Of a DNA stretch of 64,000 nucleotides, positions 11,701 to 23,900 are shown piece by piece. Made by a program: the position numbers and the translations under genes. Within the stretch, counting starts at the first letter, position 1. Each line of letters begins with the position of its first letter. Location of the stretch: the NCBI RefSeq assembly GCF_000208865.1, contig NC_018385.1, positions 1,036,724 to 1,100,723 on the forward strand, written 5' to 3'. The stretch is from Neospora caninum Liverpool (Eukaryota > Apicomplexa > Conoidasida > Eucoccidiorida > Sarcocystidae). Under the pieces are notes generated by a model. It saw nothing but the letters and a program-made list of their open reading frames with translations, had not been told where the DNA came from and did not search any database.

Positions 11701-14700
11701 CTTCCGTCGTGCACCGCCAGTAGGCAGAGCACTTGCTCATGACAAGTAGCAGGGCACAACAGAAGTGATTCACCGTGGGCTGCTGAAGGCGAGGGAACAG
11801 CGCCCAATGTCTCGCCTCCTCTATCCCAGAAGACGCAGAAATAGATGTTTCTATATAGACTTTTAATCTCGAGATCGTATTCTGTCGCGCTGAGCTCCAG
11901 CGGCTCGTCCAAAGAAGCTCTTTTCCACGGAAAACAGCCTTCCCTGTCCGTTAATCCCCCCGCGTTATAGGCGATCTTGCGGCCTTCCCTGTCTGAGATG
12001 TGGAATACTGCGACGCACAGCGAACTGGCGTTGCATTTCAAGAGCTTGTTGGAGCGGACGCACATGCGCGCCGGTGAAAGGAGTGAAGCGGCTTAGTGGG
12101 TGAATATCGGGCACAGCTACAGAGCTGTGGCCAATGAGATCACTCAGCCGCCAGCAGACAAGCCCGCCTGTCTTCGCTGGCTCACACGCAATTCCTAGGA
12201 CACAATTTTTGTCGCGCGCCAGGCAGCCAGTCCGCTGGTCAGAGACTCTAGTTGCCATCCACGATCTCATGGCGTATACGGTGGCTCGGAGCCGGTGCTT
12301 CCGTTCTGGCAGCTACGGGGCCGGTCTCACGTATGGTATGGTTGACAAGGGGGGAAAAAAGAAGACGGCCACGAGAGCAGATCCGCAGTGTGGCACGTCA
12401 GAAGCTGAAGCATTTAGGTACTAATAATGCAAGTTGTTTCGGCAGCAGTTCTACCGGTGAACAGCGTCAACCCGGGCGGGGGTCGGATACTTTACACAGG
12501 CTGGCGTCTTTAAGTGGCGACCCATCGACAAGAAAGCAGATCAGCCGCAACGCAGTTCTTCCGAAGATGCGACTCGTGGTTCATTACAGGTCGCCGTTTG
12601 GTGTAATGACTCTCGGGGGACGACCCCGCCAGCATGGTTCTGGCTCGGGGCTTTTTCACGGTGCGCACAGGGCAACACAGACGAGGAGGAGCGCCCGAAA
12701 AAGCAAAGTTGACAAGCGGTGCGCGAGCTGTACGAGACAGCGAACGATGGATGAAATAATGCGGGCTTTTCTCAGGCGCAGGCGGTCCAGCGTGTAACAG
12801 GCGAATTCTGTTGTGCGAACACTTCATCGAGTGATATAGATCGCTCGCTGTTCTTTGAGTCGCATAGTGTCGAGTTAAAGCAGGTCAGCATAGCTCGCCG
12901 GGAGGCCCTCTCAGTGTTGCCAGCTGCACGTGAAGATGGCGTTTTCATGTGGTCTCTTCGTGTCCTTTCCGTGAGTGTGACCACACCAGTGCTATTACCT
13001 TTTCACATACGAAGCGCTCTGCGGCCCTAAGCCCATGTGGAAATTCAGACCAGTCAACTGCTGATTTGCTGACCGTGTTCAGGGGCAGCCATGGCGCCAA
13101 ATATCTCGGCTTCGGGTACAGCCTTCATAGTTCACGGCAACAAGCGTGATTGCGCCATGCGAAAAGCCTGTGGCACGTCATGGAACTTAGGGATGATGTC
13201 GCTCTCGGCGCAATCAATGCGACGATCGACTCGCGGTTACCAGCATGAACACACGAGCGCGTCTAATGGCAGAAGAGTCTTGGTCTGTCGACTACTGCTG
13301 CGCTGAGGCCAGGCTCTCCAAACTACACCGCGTGTTCCCCGACTCTCTGTCGCGACGGTAGTACCGGCTCAATTTTTTCGACCCTCGTTTCTGGAACTGT
13401 CAGCACACCCTGTGGTGCGTGAGATGGTGAATGTAAGAGTTTCGAGACGACCGGGGAGTGCATACTGAAAAAACCACTTGAGGGATAAAGGGCTAAGACG
13501 TTCGTGCGGTAGCGTGAACATGATGTCGCGTTGGCACGTTAAGGCATTTGCCACACTGCGGCAGGACGCCGCCGGACAGCCAGCCTTCCCGCGATAATTC
13601 GCCTTCTCTAAAGAAACGAGTAGTGCAGCTTTCGCTGGCGCGCACAACATGAGGGTTCGCTCTAGTGTTTTTTGTTGCGCCGCCTTCCAATGACAACGAT
13701 ACAGTATCTACCGGATCCGTGTCTCTTGTTTGCCTCCGAAAACTGTGCTGCTCTCAAGGGCTGGTACATTCTTTGGCGCCGTGGAGCAACACGTTCGGTC
13801 TGCGAACCTCATGTCGCTGAGTAGACGATTCAGATTTCAGCCAAAAGCGTCAGCGGCGAAGTCATTGAACCGCAAGCCCTGGTTTCCTCTGCTGTCCAGT
13901 GTCGCGATTGCCCACATGGCCCGTGTTGTCTTCTTTATCTGCTCGGCGTAGTGACAGCGTCCTAGCGCAAATGGCTGGTGTCGCCTTTTCGTCCAGCCCA
14001 TAGGTGCAACCGAGCGAGGTTCCATTGCGGCGCGCCGTAGCCTTCCTGACACGCCTTTTCTACAGTGGCTACCGTATACGAGCTCTTGCCAGCACATGAA
14101 TCATCAGAGCCGCAGGCACGCGGGATCACGGCTCTGGGAATCACGAAGCTCGTCACGGACCCTCCGCGGCACACGGACGGTACGTGTGAGACCGGTGGTG
14201 TCGCGGCACCCCGCGAGTCCCCCTACTGCTACCGTCGTCCACTTACGTGGTTTCTTCTCCCAGGAGGCCCATCGCGACACATCAAAGCAGGGATCATAGC
14301 GTTTCCATCTGTCCTGCTCTGCGAAGGGCTGAAATGCTCCAGCGCTACCAGGTATTCCTCTCTATCTTCCAGACTCACGCGAAAAAAGCTGACGCATGAC
14401 GCGGCCCGTAGTTGCAGCATACGTCAGACCGGCGAATGAGAAGGTGGACGTAGCTGTGCTTACGGAACGTGTTGCCTTACCTGTCGTTGCCCGATCTGGC
14501 TGACAACCGACGCGTGCCGCTCCCCCCAAAACTCTTGGTTTCCGCTCGTGTGTCAGCATGGAGGACCCACGTTACCATTGAGTGTAGTGCAGTCGCTCCC
14601 ACATCTGCCCCGGCATCTGACTGACCGGACCAGCAGCCGACTAGACAAGGCGGCGCTGCCCCCCGCCAACGTCGTTGCTTCTGGCAAAGGATTCTCTCTG

Positions 14701-17700
14701 CCAGCCCAGAGCATGTGGAGGGCGAGGCTATACATTCATAGAAGATACTCGACAGCACGGCCTTGCCGGCGCCGCCTATCACAGGCCACTCGATTTTGTG
14801 TCGTTCCTTATAGCGTCGCGCAGCATCGATCGAAGCCGCGCACAGATTACCTGGGCTGAAGGCCTTGCTGTGCGCAACTTTAAAAGTTGCCTTTCACCTG
14901 TGACACACGGCACTTGCACATCTTAGATTTTTCATGGTTCTCGTGTCTGCCTAGTTCTCCCGCCGAGCCTGTGACACTGCTGCAGCGTGTCGCTCTCATG
15001 GCTCCCCCGTGCTTCGGTTGACATTCTGCATTCCCGAAGATGTACCGAATGTTGCTGCCGTCGTTCACGGAGCCTAGGGCGGCGGATAACGCGCGTATTG
15101 CTGTCATCTATCGGGCTCATACTTCATAGCGCTTCAACAGTAGCATATACCTTGGCTATCACGAATACGAGCAGCAAAATGCGTGCACTACAGAATCAAG
15201 CTCTTCATTGTTCTTCCAGCGAAACGGAGGTGTTTGTATAGGCACCATGAGTGAATCGCTGTCTACGGGCAAGGATCGCCGGCTTCATGACTCACAGGGG
15301 CTTTGAATCTTGCTGCGTTAGGCTCCCTTGCACGGAAATGGTTCAGATGCTCTCAGCAGATGAAATACTTCCTGGACGCCAGCCAATATTCTGAGATCTG
15401 AGGCCCAAGAAGTTGTACAGCCTGCTACATCTGATTTCCGAAGGCCCGTGGGGCACATGGCGAATTCTGTGCAATTAAACGCCTTATATAACTCAATTTG
15501 AATTGTCTCCTTGTGGGAGTCGTGATGGGTTCAGCAACAGGCCCAAAAATGTCTCCCAAACAAGGCGGTTCGCGCTCCTCCGAAAGGATTGGCAATGAGA
15601 CGTGATTAATCATGAGAACAACTTCGACGCTTCGCTTGGGGAAGTCGGATGCGACTTGGCCGACGAAGGTACCGACGTCTTGAGCAGCCCAGCAATCTCT
15701 GATAGTCAAGAGAGCCTTAGCAGCGTTCCCCGGCTGCTCGACAAAGCCCACGACATACTGAGTTCACGGTTTCGCTTTTTTAATCCCTCTGTTAAGAAAT
15801 CATGTTACCTCAGAGTGAGACGGTGATCGTTCTACTGGTCCAGAAGACGAATGGAAAAAAAACGGCGTGTCAAGGGGGCGTGCGCGAACGGCACCAGCAG
15901 TCGGTGTCAAAGGCTTTCGGGCTCCATCGTTTCCTACGCGTCTTTCTTCGTGACTTTGCCGACGTGTATATAAAAACCCGGATAAATGCATTGTTTAGCT
16001 AGGTTAAAGTTGCCATGTTATTCGCGGCCTAAGCCTCTTCTTACCGTGTGCGCCCGTGACATCTAAAGGTGGGGCTGTCGAAACATATGCCAGTAAATTT
16101 ATAGGACAGGTCTGGCGAAATCGCAAGCCTGCACCCATGTTGTAGCTTTTGAGAGGCCCTCCCTTTACAAGATTGACAATCTGTTAGACAGCCAGGAGGT
16201 GGAAATTCGCCCATTAGGAGCGTGTGAGTGACAAGACGTTCCCGGATACCGAGCCAGTTAGGGATGACGTCAAACCGGCATGCAGCTATTTGAGTTCGAT
16301 GCGCTTGGTACACCCCTGAGCCATTTTGCATCACAAGGTGACCAAACGTGCCTGCACACCCGCCTGCTATTCGTGGACCCACGAATTGACAGGCGAGGCT
16401 GGATCGGTAACCGGGGCATGCAGTACCATACCTCAGCAGCATAAGAAAGGCCAAAGCCGAAGCATACGTGACGGCAAGCACTGAATATCACAGAAACAGA
16501 CCCGCATCGACTAGGTGCCGAAAGCCTTCGTCCTTGTTGGAACCGATATGAATGAGATTATGGCTCGTAAGCAATGTGGTAGTATCAATCGATTAGAAGC
16601 ACAACCGAGAATCAGTTTTGTTTTCTCATTGGATTGCCCGTCTCACACGTGCGACCAAGCGATATGCTGTTGCAGCAAGAGCTGTGCTTCAGAATCCCTG
16701 AGTAGCAACTGATGGCATGGCACCTCACCCCTATACAGCAAAACCAGCGTCTAGCGGGCGGGAGTCAGAATTTAGGTATCTCGACTAGAGGTATTGAGTT
16801 CAGCCTTGAAACCTCAGGCCCCAAAAAAAGTGAAACAGAATGTGAACGGGTCAGAGACAAGTGAAAAGATAAAGGGACCGGACACTACAAAGCAAATGGG
16901 CGCGGCATCCTACACCCTTGCTTCAATGACATCAGGGAAGAGCCTCCGAAATATGTACTCACAATTATTTTGGCGAATCGATGGCTTTCCGCCCGACGAC
17001 GCTAGCTCCGCCCGATGTCCTCGACACGCGCCCGGATTACAAGCAAGGATGTGAGAAATGTAAAGCAAGTAATCAGCTGACGGCGGGGCACGACTCTCAC
17101 GGAACGAATTTAGAGGGCCACTCTCGCCTCCCAGCGAAATCAATGTGTCTGCAAACAATTCCTGGTGGTCCTGTCGTGCAGCTGACTTCAAAACCAATAG
17201 GGTAGATCTGCGCGCAAACAAGTCCTCTCTTTGTATGTATAGAAGATGGCGCCGATTACTGGTATAGAGAGACTTTACGTATTAGTGCTCGTTATATCAA
17301 GTCGAGCGTGAGATTGTCATGCACGACTGTAGCTGATTCTGTAACGAATAGTGACACTCGGGTTTGTAAATGCCCTCATTGCTGAGGTCGCTCTTTCTTT
17401 TGCTCTGAAGCTAAAAGGAGTGCCGAGGCCACGCTCAGCTGGAATGCAACCACAGGACGAGAGAGCTAGGCAATACCGGCAACGCGACGGAGGTTCACGC
17501 GTTTAGGAGTGTATACAGGGGAAGAGGAAAAAGGTAAGCTTTTTTTTTAGCACCGTTACCCTTAGGAAATGTTGCACACAACCAAAACTAGGTGCACGTT
17601 TAAACAAGTTCCATGTAACAAACGGAGGAAAATGGCAGCCCCATACGACCCTCGCAAGATCCTTGGCTAGTCCTTCTTCTCCGTTTTTTGGAAGAGTCAC

Positions 17701-20700
17701 AGCAGTAAGTGTAGAAGGCTCTCACTTAAACGTCTGGGGTAAAGGGCCGAATTCACATAGCGATAAGGGACACAGCCAGTCACTGAGAACCCCTAATATG
17801 TTACCTCTGCAGCGCCAGCTCACTTTAGTCGCTGCTGATTGTCCGAGGCCCTTGTGCACCTGGTCCGACGTCATCATATCTCTCAGGAATCCAGATCTAT
17901 TACATCTGTGCCGTTGTGTCCGTAGGAGGAACGCAATGTGCCGGAATCACAATCTAGAGAGTGGCGACGCTCTGCCACTCAGGGTGGGGCGCCGATGAGT
18001 TTCCCAGTAAAATTGATGTTACGCTATTGAGGGGCGGTGGTGGGAGCGGTCAACACTCTGGCGCAGGTACGTTGAAGGCGTCATACTTCATGGAAACGCG
18101 GGCACGTTCGCAGTTGTCATGTATCCACCACCATAAATCATTTGGTGGCTTCAAGCATTCCTGATCATGACAGTAAAAGTGAATTCTCATCCTGGTACAT
18201 GGACAAACCTTTTTAGTACAAGAACCACTAGCAAGTGATGATTTCAAGATTGCATAGTGATGTAGCGTAGGTAACTCAAAGACCTTAAAAGGTTTTTGAA
18301 ATATATGCTGGATGGCGCTCTACTTAATGCACTTACCATGGTGGTCATGAAAACCACAATAGAACTTGCATAAGGCCAAGCTACAAGATATGGTATTGGA
18401 GAACGGAGGTTTTATATACAGAAACTCTCTTTTGCGTTTAGCCCAAGCACACAGTAAGCTAAGTATACAAAAGGAACATGACGAGGATTACTACGTTCAT
18501 ATAAACGACGAGGATCTCACAATTTTAGATTAGTAGGTACAGGATATCAAACCTACTTCAAACAATTAGAGGTATCACGGTCGCATTTAGCGATACTGCA
18601 GAAGAATGTGGTGGCATTGCTAGGAACATTGGAACACAGCCTGTACGAACATCATGGTATTCACGTTGGTAGTTTCCGTCAACCCCGATGTACGTGCAAT
18701 CTGGGGACTGGTTCATGGTCTGGAGGACTTGGGTATCTCGTGTGTCGACTGAACTGCCATACAAATATTTGCTTCTCACCTTTTGATAGCTCTGGATTCA
18801 TGCCAGCGGCCTCGTTTGATATACTCTCGGCAATCAAGCAAGTATTTTCACACACGGAAAACAAAGTTATTCAGGTTTCTGACACTGGCTGCAGACCGTG
18901 GCAGAAGTGGTGTGGTAGGTGGGACAGAAAGTTATTTATCAGTACCGCGGAAGTGTAGCTTGCTCACTGACATAAAAAACTGTACCGAAGGCGTATCACT
19001 GTTACAGCCGAACGGACCGCAGTAGCAGGGAGGAAAGAAATATCCTCTTGTTTTGGCTTGTCTCAGACAGGTGACTCACATGTCCACACTGGGACTTAAA
19101 CTCAATTCACTTTTCGTCCTCTACAATTTTTGAGATGAACAATACTGGGCAACTAGTCGGAGAAGGCATAGTGCAGGCGGTCTGTAAACACACGGCGTGA
19201 TCCACTGTTTTGCTGTTAAACTCACACTGGAGTACCCTGCTGACGAAGGAGTTTGTTGCTGTTGGCGGCACAAAGCGAGTACATTCGTCCTGTGGGAGAT
19301 AGGAAAGCTAAAAGCGTTCTTCCTGTCATCCCGTGGGCTCCTCGATCTCACTGCATCCGTGGAGAGGCAGTTCTATGCGAAGCCACGGGCGCAGACCAGC
19401 CTGACATTCCCCTGCTGGATTGCGCTGCATATCGATCGGTTTAAGCTGCCCGGGGTTACGTCAGGGAGACAAACACCCGATTAGGATTCTGTGTGCTATG
19501 ATATGGTTTCTTCGTTGTGTGCCGTTTATTGACATGAGGCTCCCGAATATTTCCCCAGATTGCTATTCAGGTCCAACAAGAGTGCATGGAAATTCTACCA
19601 TAGTCGTCACAGCTTCTTTTTTTCTCTCTTATTGTTGAATGACGATTAGCAGCGTTTTTTCAAACTTGTGCTGAACAGACTGGGAACTTGCTAGGTTGGA
19701 AAGTGTTTTGTAGTCTAATGTAGTTATGACGGGTTGACGTTTCGCCACAGCTCCGACGACAGGACGAGGGAAACGTTATGCTCTTAATTGCAGGTGAGCT
19801 CCCTCCACGGCTGCTTGTGTTGCGTGTGTGTATATATCAGTTGTCTACGACCCCTCATGTGTTTGCTAAAAGAACGATAGCAACCCTTGGCACATACTTG
19901 GCTTGGCCTCGTTGGGAGAGATTGGAAGTCCGTGTATTGCACACTCATTTTATGAAAGTACGAGCCGCACGCAATGATCTTGGAGGTGTTGGGATCCTCA
20001 CCAGAAATGACAAAACACATTGAATACTTCTGTCGCGCTGCAGGATAGTCCGGGCAAGGCATGCGTTAGACCAACGAGACACTACTAGGACAAACAGGAG
20101 GTTTACATGAGTTGTACGACAGAGTCGGATCTGAAGCTCTTTCATTGAGCTGTGGGACAGGCCTTTTTGGGGTAGTGCTCTTCCATTTCGCTGTGCGAGA
20201 GGAAGTTTATATTTTATGGTTGGTCGATGCCTTCACATAGGCACTTGTTTCCCACTGACACGACAAGGAGCAAACTCATGAAAAGGGCTGGCAAACGAGG
20301 GACAGAGTATCAGAGGAACGAAGTCGATGCAAAATGGCAGTCCCGGGGCTAGTGGTACAACATGAACTGCTGTCGGCACACTTTCCGTCCCGAACGCAAA
20401 GGCATACTATTCGCCTAGCTCCAACAGCATGAGCGTTGAAAAACGTGGGCCTTTGGTCTCAGCGTTCCGGCGATAGGAGAAAAAAGAGTCAAGCAGGGCA
20501 CCTGATCAAAAGCTTATGATGTTCTTGCACTCTCCACACACTACACGCTTGGACGATTCCCAAACCAAAGTACGGGGAATCGCTCCAGGACAGCAAAATC
20601 GGAATATCGGCTTAAGCATTCAGATGGCACGACTAAAATGCACAGAAACAGGAAATGTGGATCACCCCAGAAATATGGTGTGCATCTGGTCTTCCAGGTA

Positions 20701-20962
20701 TTTGCAAGTACTTGATCAACACAGGGCCGCAGTACAGACGCACACAGTGACGAGAATCGCCAGCAGTTTTCTGTTGCATGCCCGAACTTATTGAGGCGAT
20801 GCTAAACTGAATACAGACTTTTCTCGATTTCGAAGCTGTGTTTAACCGTGAGAAGCCGATTCTCCGTTCCTTTTGCAATTCTGCTTTAAAAGGCATACAC
20901 TGAACCGTGTAAAGTTCGCCTATACTCTCATGCTGCACCGTCATATATGCTTTGCCTTGGTT
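5713..20962. other. about 15 kb tract without supportable genes
   Basis: The tract lies between two converging genes, GPDH on plus and the minus-strand gene that ends at 20963. The first few hundred bases are probably GPDH 3' untranslated sequence. No open frame exceeds 181 codons, none shows a family motif or plausible codon bias, and I could not chain short frames into a gene by splice signals. There is no tandem array or obvious transposon. Base use is close to balanced between strands, unlike the pyrimidine-skewed transcribed regions at 28-34 and 37-43 kb. A local AT-rich patch lies at about 18.2-18.6 kb, with a 56-codon frame (18363-18533) that I do not call. Non-coding RNA genes cannot be excluded. 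The tract could be a centromere (see findings). Confidence 0.6.
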
Positions 20963-23900
20963 TCAACATGGAGACTTGTCTGAAAACTCCCGAGCTGCAA
21001 ATATGGTCCAGTGAGCCGCGCTGCTCCTTGTAGGTCTCCACCTGTCCTTTGGTGAAGTCATATGCTCAAACTGTTCTAGGAGCCCACGGTCTTTAGAGTC
21101 CCACACAATTTCGACGCGCCTTTGGTGGAGATTGATAGACAGGAAGGCGCCATCAACCAGTCGTAAGAAGAGTCGTAACTGTCCGTCAGCTTCCTCCCAT
21201 TCTAGTAAAGGCCTTATTCTCTTGCTTCCGTCTCTGATGCCCCTATTGACGTCGCCATTTGATTCCAATGGCATTCCTGCCTCTTGTATCTTTAAGCCTC
21301 CTGGTTGGCAATCGTCCGTTTTGTCAGGCTTCTTCCTCTCAGCTGTCGAACATGTAGTCTCCACGGTCTGACGTGTCACTTGGTCCTCAGGTACTTCTTT
21401 CCTTCCGTTAACGAAGGAATCGTTTCCTCGCCTCCGCCATCTACCCCTCCTCAGAGTCCCACCAGTATCGGACATCTTGCCAGTGCCACCCTGTCGTTCG
21501 GGAGACGCGCCTGCTTTTGGTTGTGGCATAAAGAGTTTTTGTCTGACTCTGTCATTTTGAAAGGCGGTCAGGTGCTCGAAGCCGAGGCGAAGGGACCGGA
21601 TGGAGGCGCGAATGTGGGGATGTGAGACGAAGAAGGAAGTAAGCCAATCATGCTGCGTTTTTTCGAGAGTTGACAGCAAAATATTTCCTTCATGCGTCGC
21701 TGGGCCGGTCTTGACGAGCACCACAAGGTGATACACGCAGCACGCAGCCCACCGTTGGGATTCTAGAAGATGTGGGAGGGAGGAAAAACACGGCATGTCC
21801 TCCACTGGGTTGTACTTGACACCGCCTCCCTCGCCTCGAGTTGAACGCATCTTCCGCTGAGTAGCATGACATCTGTGTTCGGCGTCCTTGTTCCTGTGTG
21901 TCCCTTCTCCCCCTTTTGTTTCTGTGTCTACTTCATTTTTAAAACTAGTCGCAGCACTGGGTGTTTGCTGGTATCGTCCTCTGCCCACAAGCCCCCATGA
22001 AACAAACTCAAGAGCGACGTGACAGTCCTCGCGGATTCCTCCAATTCCCTGGATCAAGGCTGATCGACACCCGGCGGTCCTTTGTAACTGCGTTCCAGAG
22101 CGGTTTGGCTTCTCAAATGCCATCTGAAGCCGGACAGGGTCACCCGTGTGAGACTGGAGAATAGCCAGAACACATGGCAACGTTTCCTCTCTTCTGCCTA
22201 ACCGAGAATTATCTCTATCCTCTGTCGACTGGAAAGAGTCGCAGGGGGAAAGCCGTGACCAAAAGCGGGCGGAGCCGCAGCCGGAACTTCCACCGCCAGA
22301 GGAAGCGCCGACAGGTTGATGCTCGAAACTGTGTAATGCGGCACGCCCTCTCAACAGAGCAAGAGAACGCATATCCGATAGCTGGACTGGCGCTCCTGGG
22401 CCCTCCAAGCCTGGCGACACAGGCTCATTTGCCGCAGTGTCTGCTGTAGCCCCCGTAGCATTTGCATTCGCCTGCGAGCGCCTGGGACCGGAAGAAGAGG
22501 GAACGCCAGAAGGCGACGGACCGAAAGCAGAACATGCCTCTGAAGAGCAGGAGGTCGGAATACGAGAGATAAGCATATCGCCTGATACCGATCCCTGCAA
22601 ATGCCGATAGCGAGGCAAGGCCAGACCGGAGGTTACAGCGGCACCTTCAGGGTTAGCTGCCAAGAAAGCCGAAAAGAGCAGTGGTCGCCCAGTGCGCGAG
22701 CACACGGCCTCAACGGGATGCGCGTGGAAGAAACTGCCTAGCCTTCCCTTCGTGAGTGTCGCACACAGGGGCGACGTCCGAACGAGGAACGGTGGGATAT
22801 CGCCACTCGCTAGGAGTCGTCCGTCTGCTGCGAGGAACAAAAGGGTGAAGCGCTGCTGCGGAGCAGTGACGTCGCAGGAAATGGGGGAGGACGGCGAAGA
22901 GGGAGGAGAGGTAGAAGGAGAAACAGGCCACAATGGGCAAGAGTTTCCCTGCGGGGACGGAGAAGGGCGTCGGCCTGTCCCAAACCACGAGAACATGATC
23001 ACGTCCACAATATGTGGACATACTGGGGATTGCAGAGAGGGGGTCGGAAACTGAAAAACCAGAACAAACACCAAAGAGGACGCAATAAAAGCGCATGCGT
23101 AAATAAAGCAGCTTTCGCGGGATACGCGCAAGAGACCAGCAGTCACAGCACAGATCTGAGCAGCTCAATCGAACGCATCGCGAGGGGTCAGATTGTAACA
23201 TATGCATGGCCTCCTACAGAAGTACATCAACAGACTGAAAGTGGACATAAAATATTCTTAACGAGAAGTATCCTACTGACAGGAATGGGGCTCTAGATTC
23301 AAGATTCATGCTGCTACCCCGCGAAGTATGAAATAGATTTCATTTTGCTTTTTAAACCGTTCTTCCTCTTCCCCTAGTTATCGCAGCAGTGTGTGATGGA
23401 AATGCTTCGATAAACGCGAGGTCGTAAACGGTTTTCACGCACAGCTGAAAACTAATAGTAAACCCTAAATGGTTGCAAACAATGTCTACGTTTCTACTGA
23501 CGTCGCCGACACATGGGAGACAGGCGCATACAAGGATTTTCCACTGTCACGGGCAACGCCTACGGCCACGTCTAGAACGTGTACCACAAGGGTGTTTTGA
23601 GCCTGTAGGACACGGCCATGTACGAACTTTTCAAAGTTGGAAAACCCACTAACTTTTCCTCACACGTGGGCGAGATCGGACGAAAGCATGAGTTTCTCCA
23701 GCAAGTCATCCACCAGCCGTGTGCATCCCGTATCGTATGGCGAAATGCTGCGCACTATCCTGCCTACTTAAAATATTACCTCAATTTCCGTCCCCCGTGT
23801 TTCCACTTAGAGGTTTGGGGGCTTACTGAGACAAGTCGTCCATTCAGAGTTACGCGTCCGTCGTCGAGGAAGGCGCAGACGAAGACAGAGGCCTGTCCGC

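Noticed and set aside
12252..12797. Longest frame (181 codons) in the 15-kb tract
   Set aside because: Arg/Ser/Gly-rich composition, no hydrophobic core pattern and no splice partners; consistent with chance.
18363..18533. AT-rich frame of 56 codons with Asp/Glu-rich end
   Set aside because: It has unusual composition, but no recognisable homology, and I could not find in-phase flanking exons.
18200..18600. AT-rich patch considered as a nuclear copy of mitochondrial DNA
   Set aside because: Translations in the frames I examined show no cytochrome b or cytochrome oxidase segments I recognise. A search against the mitochondrial genome would settle it.
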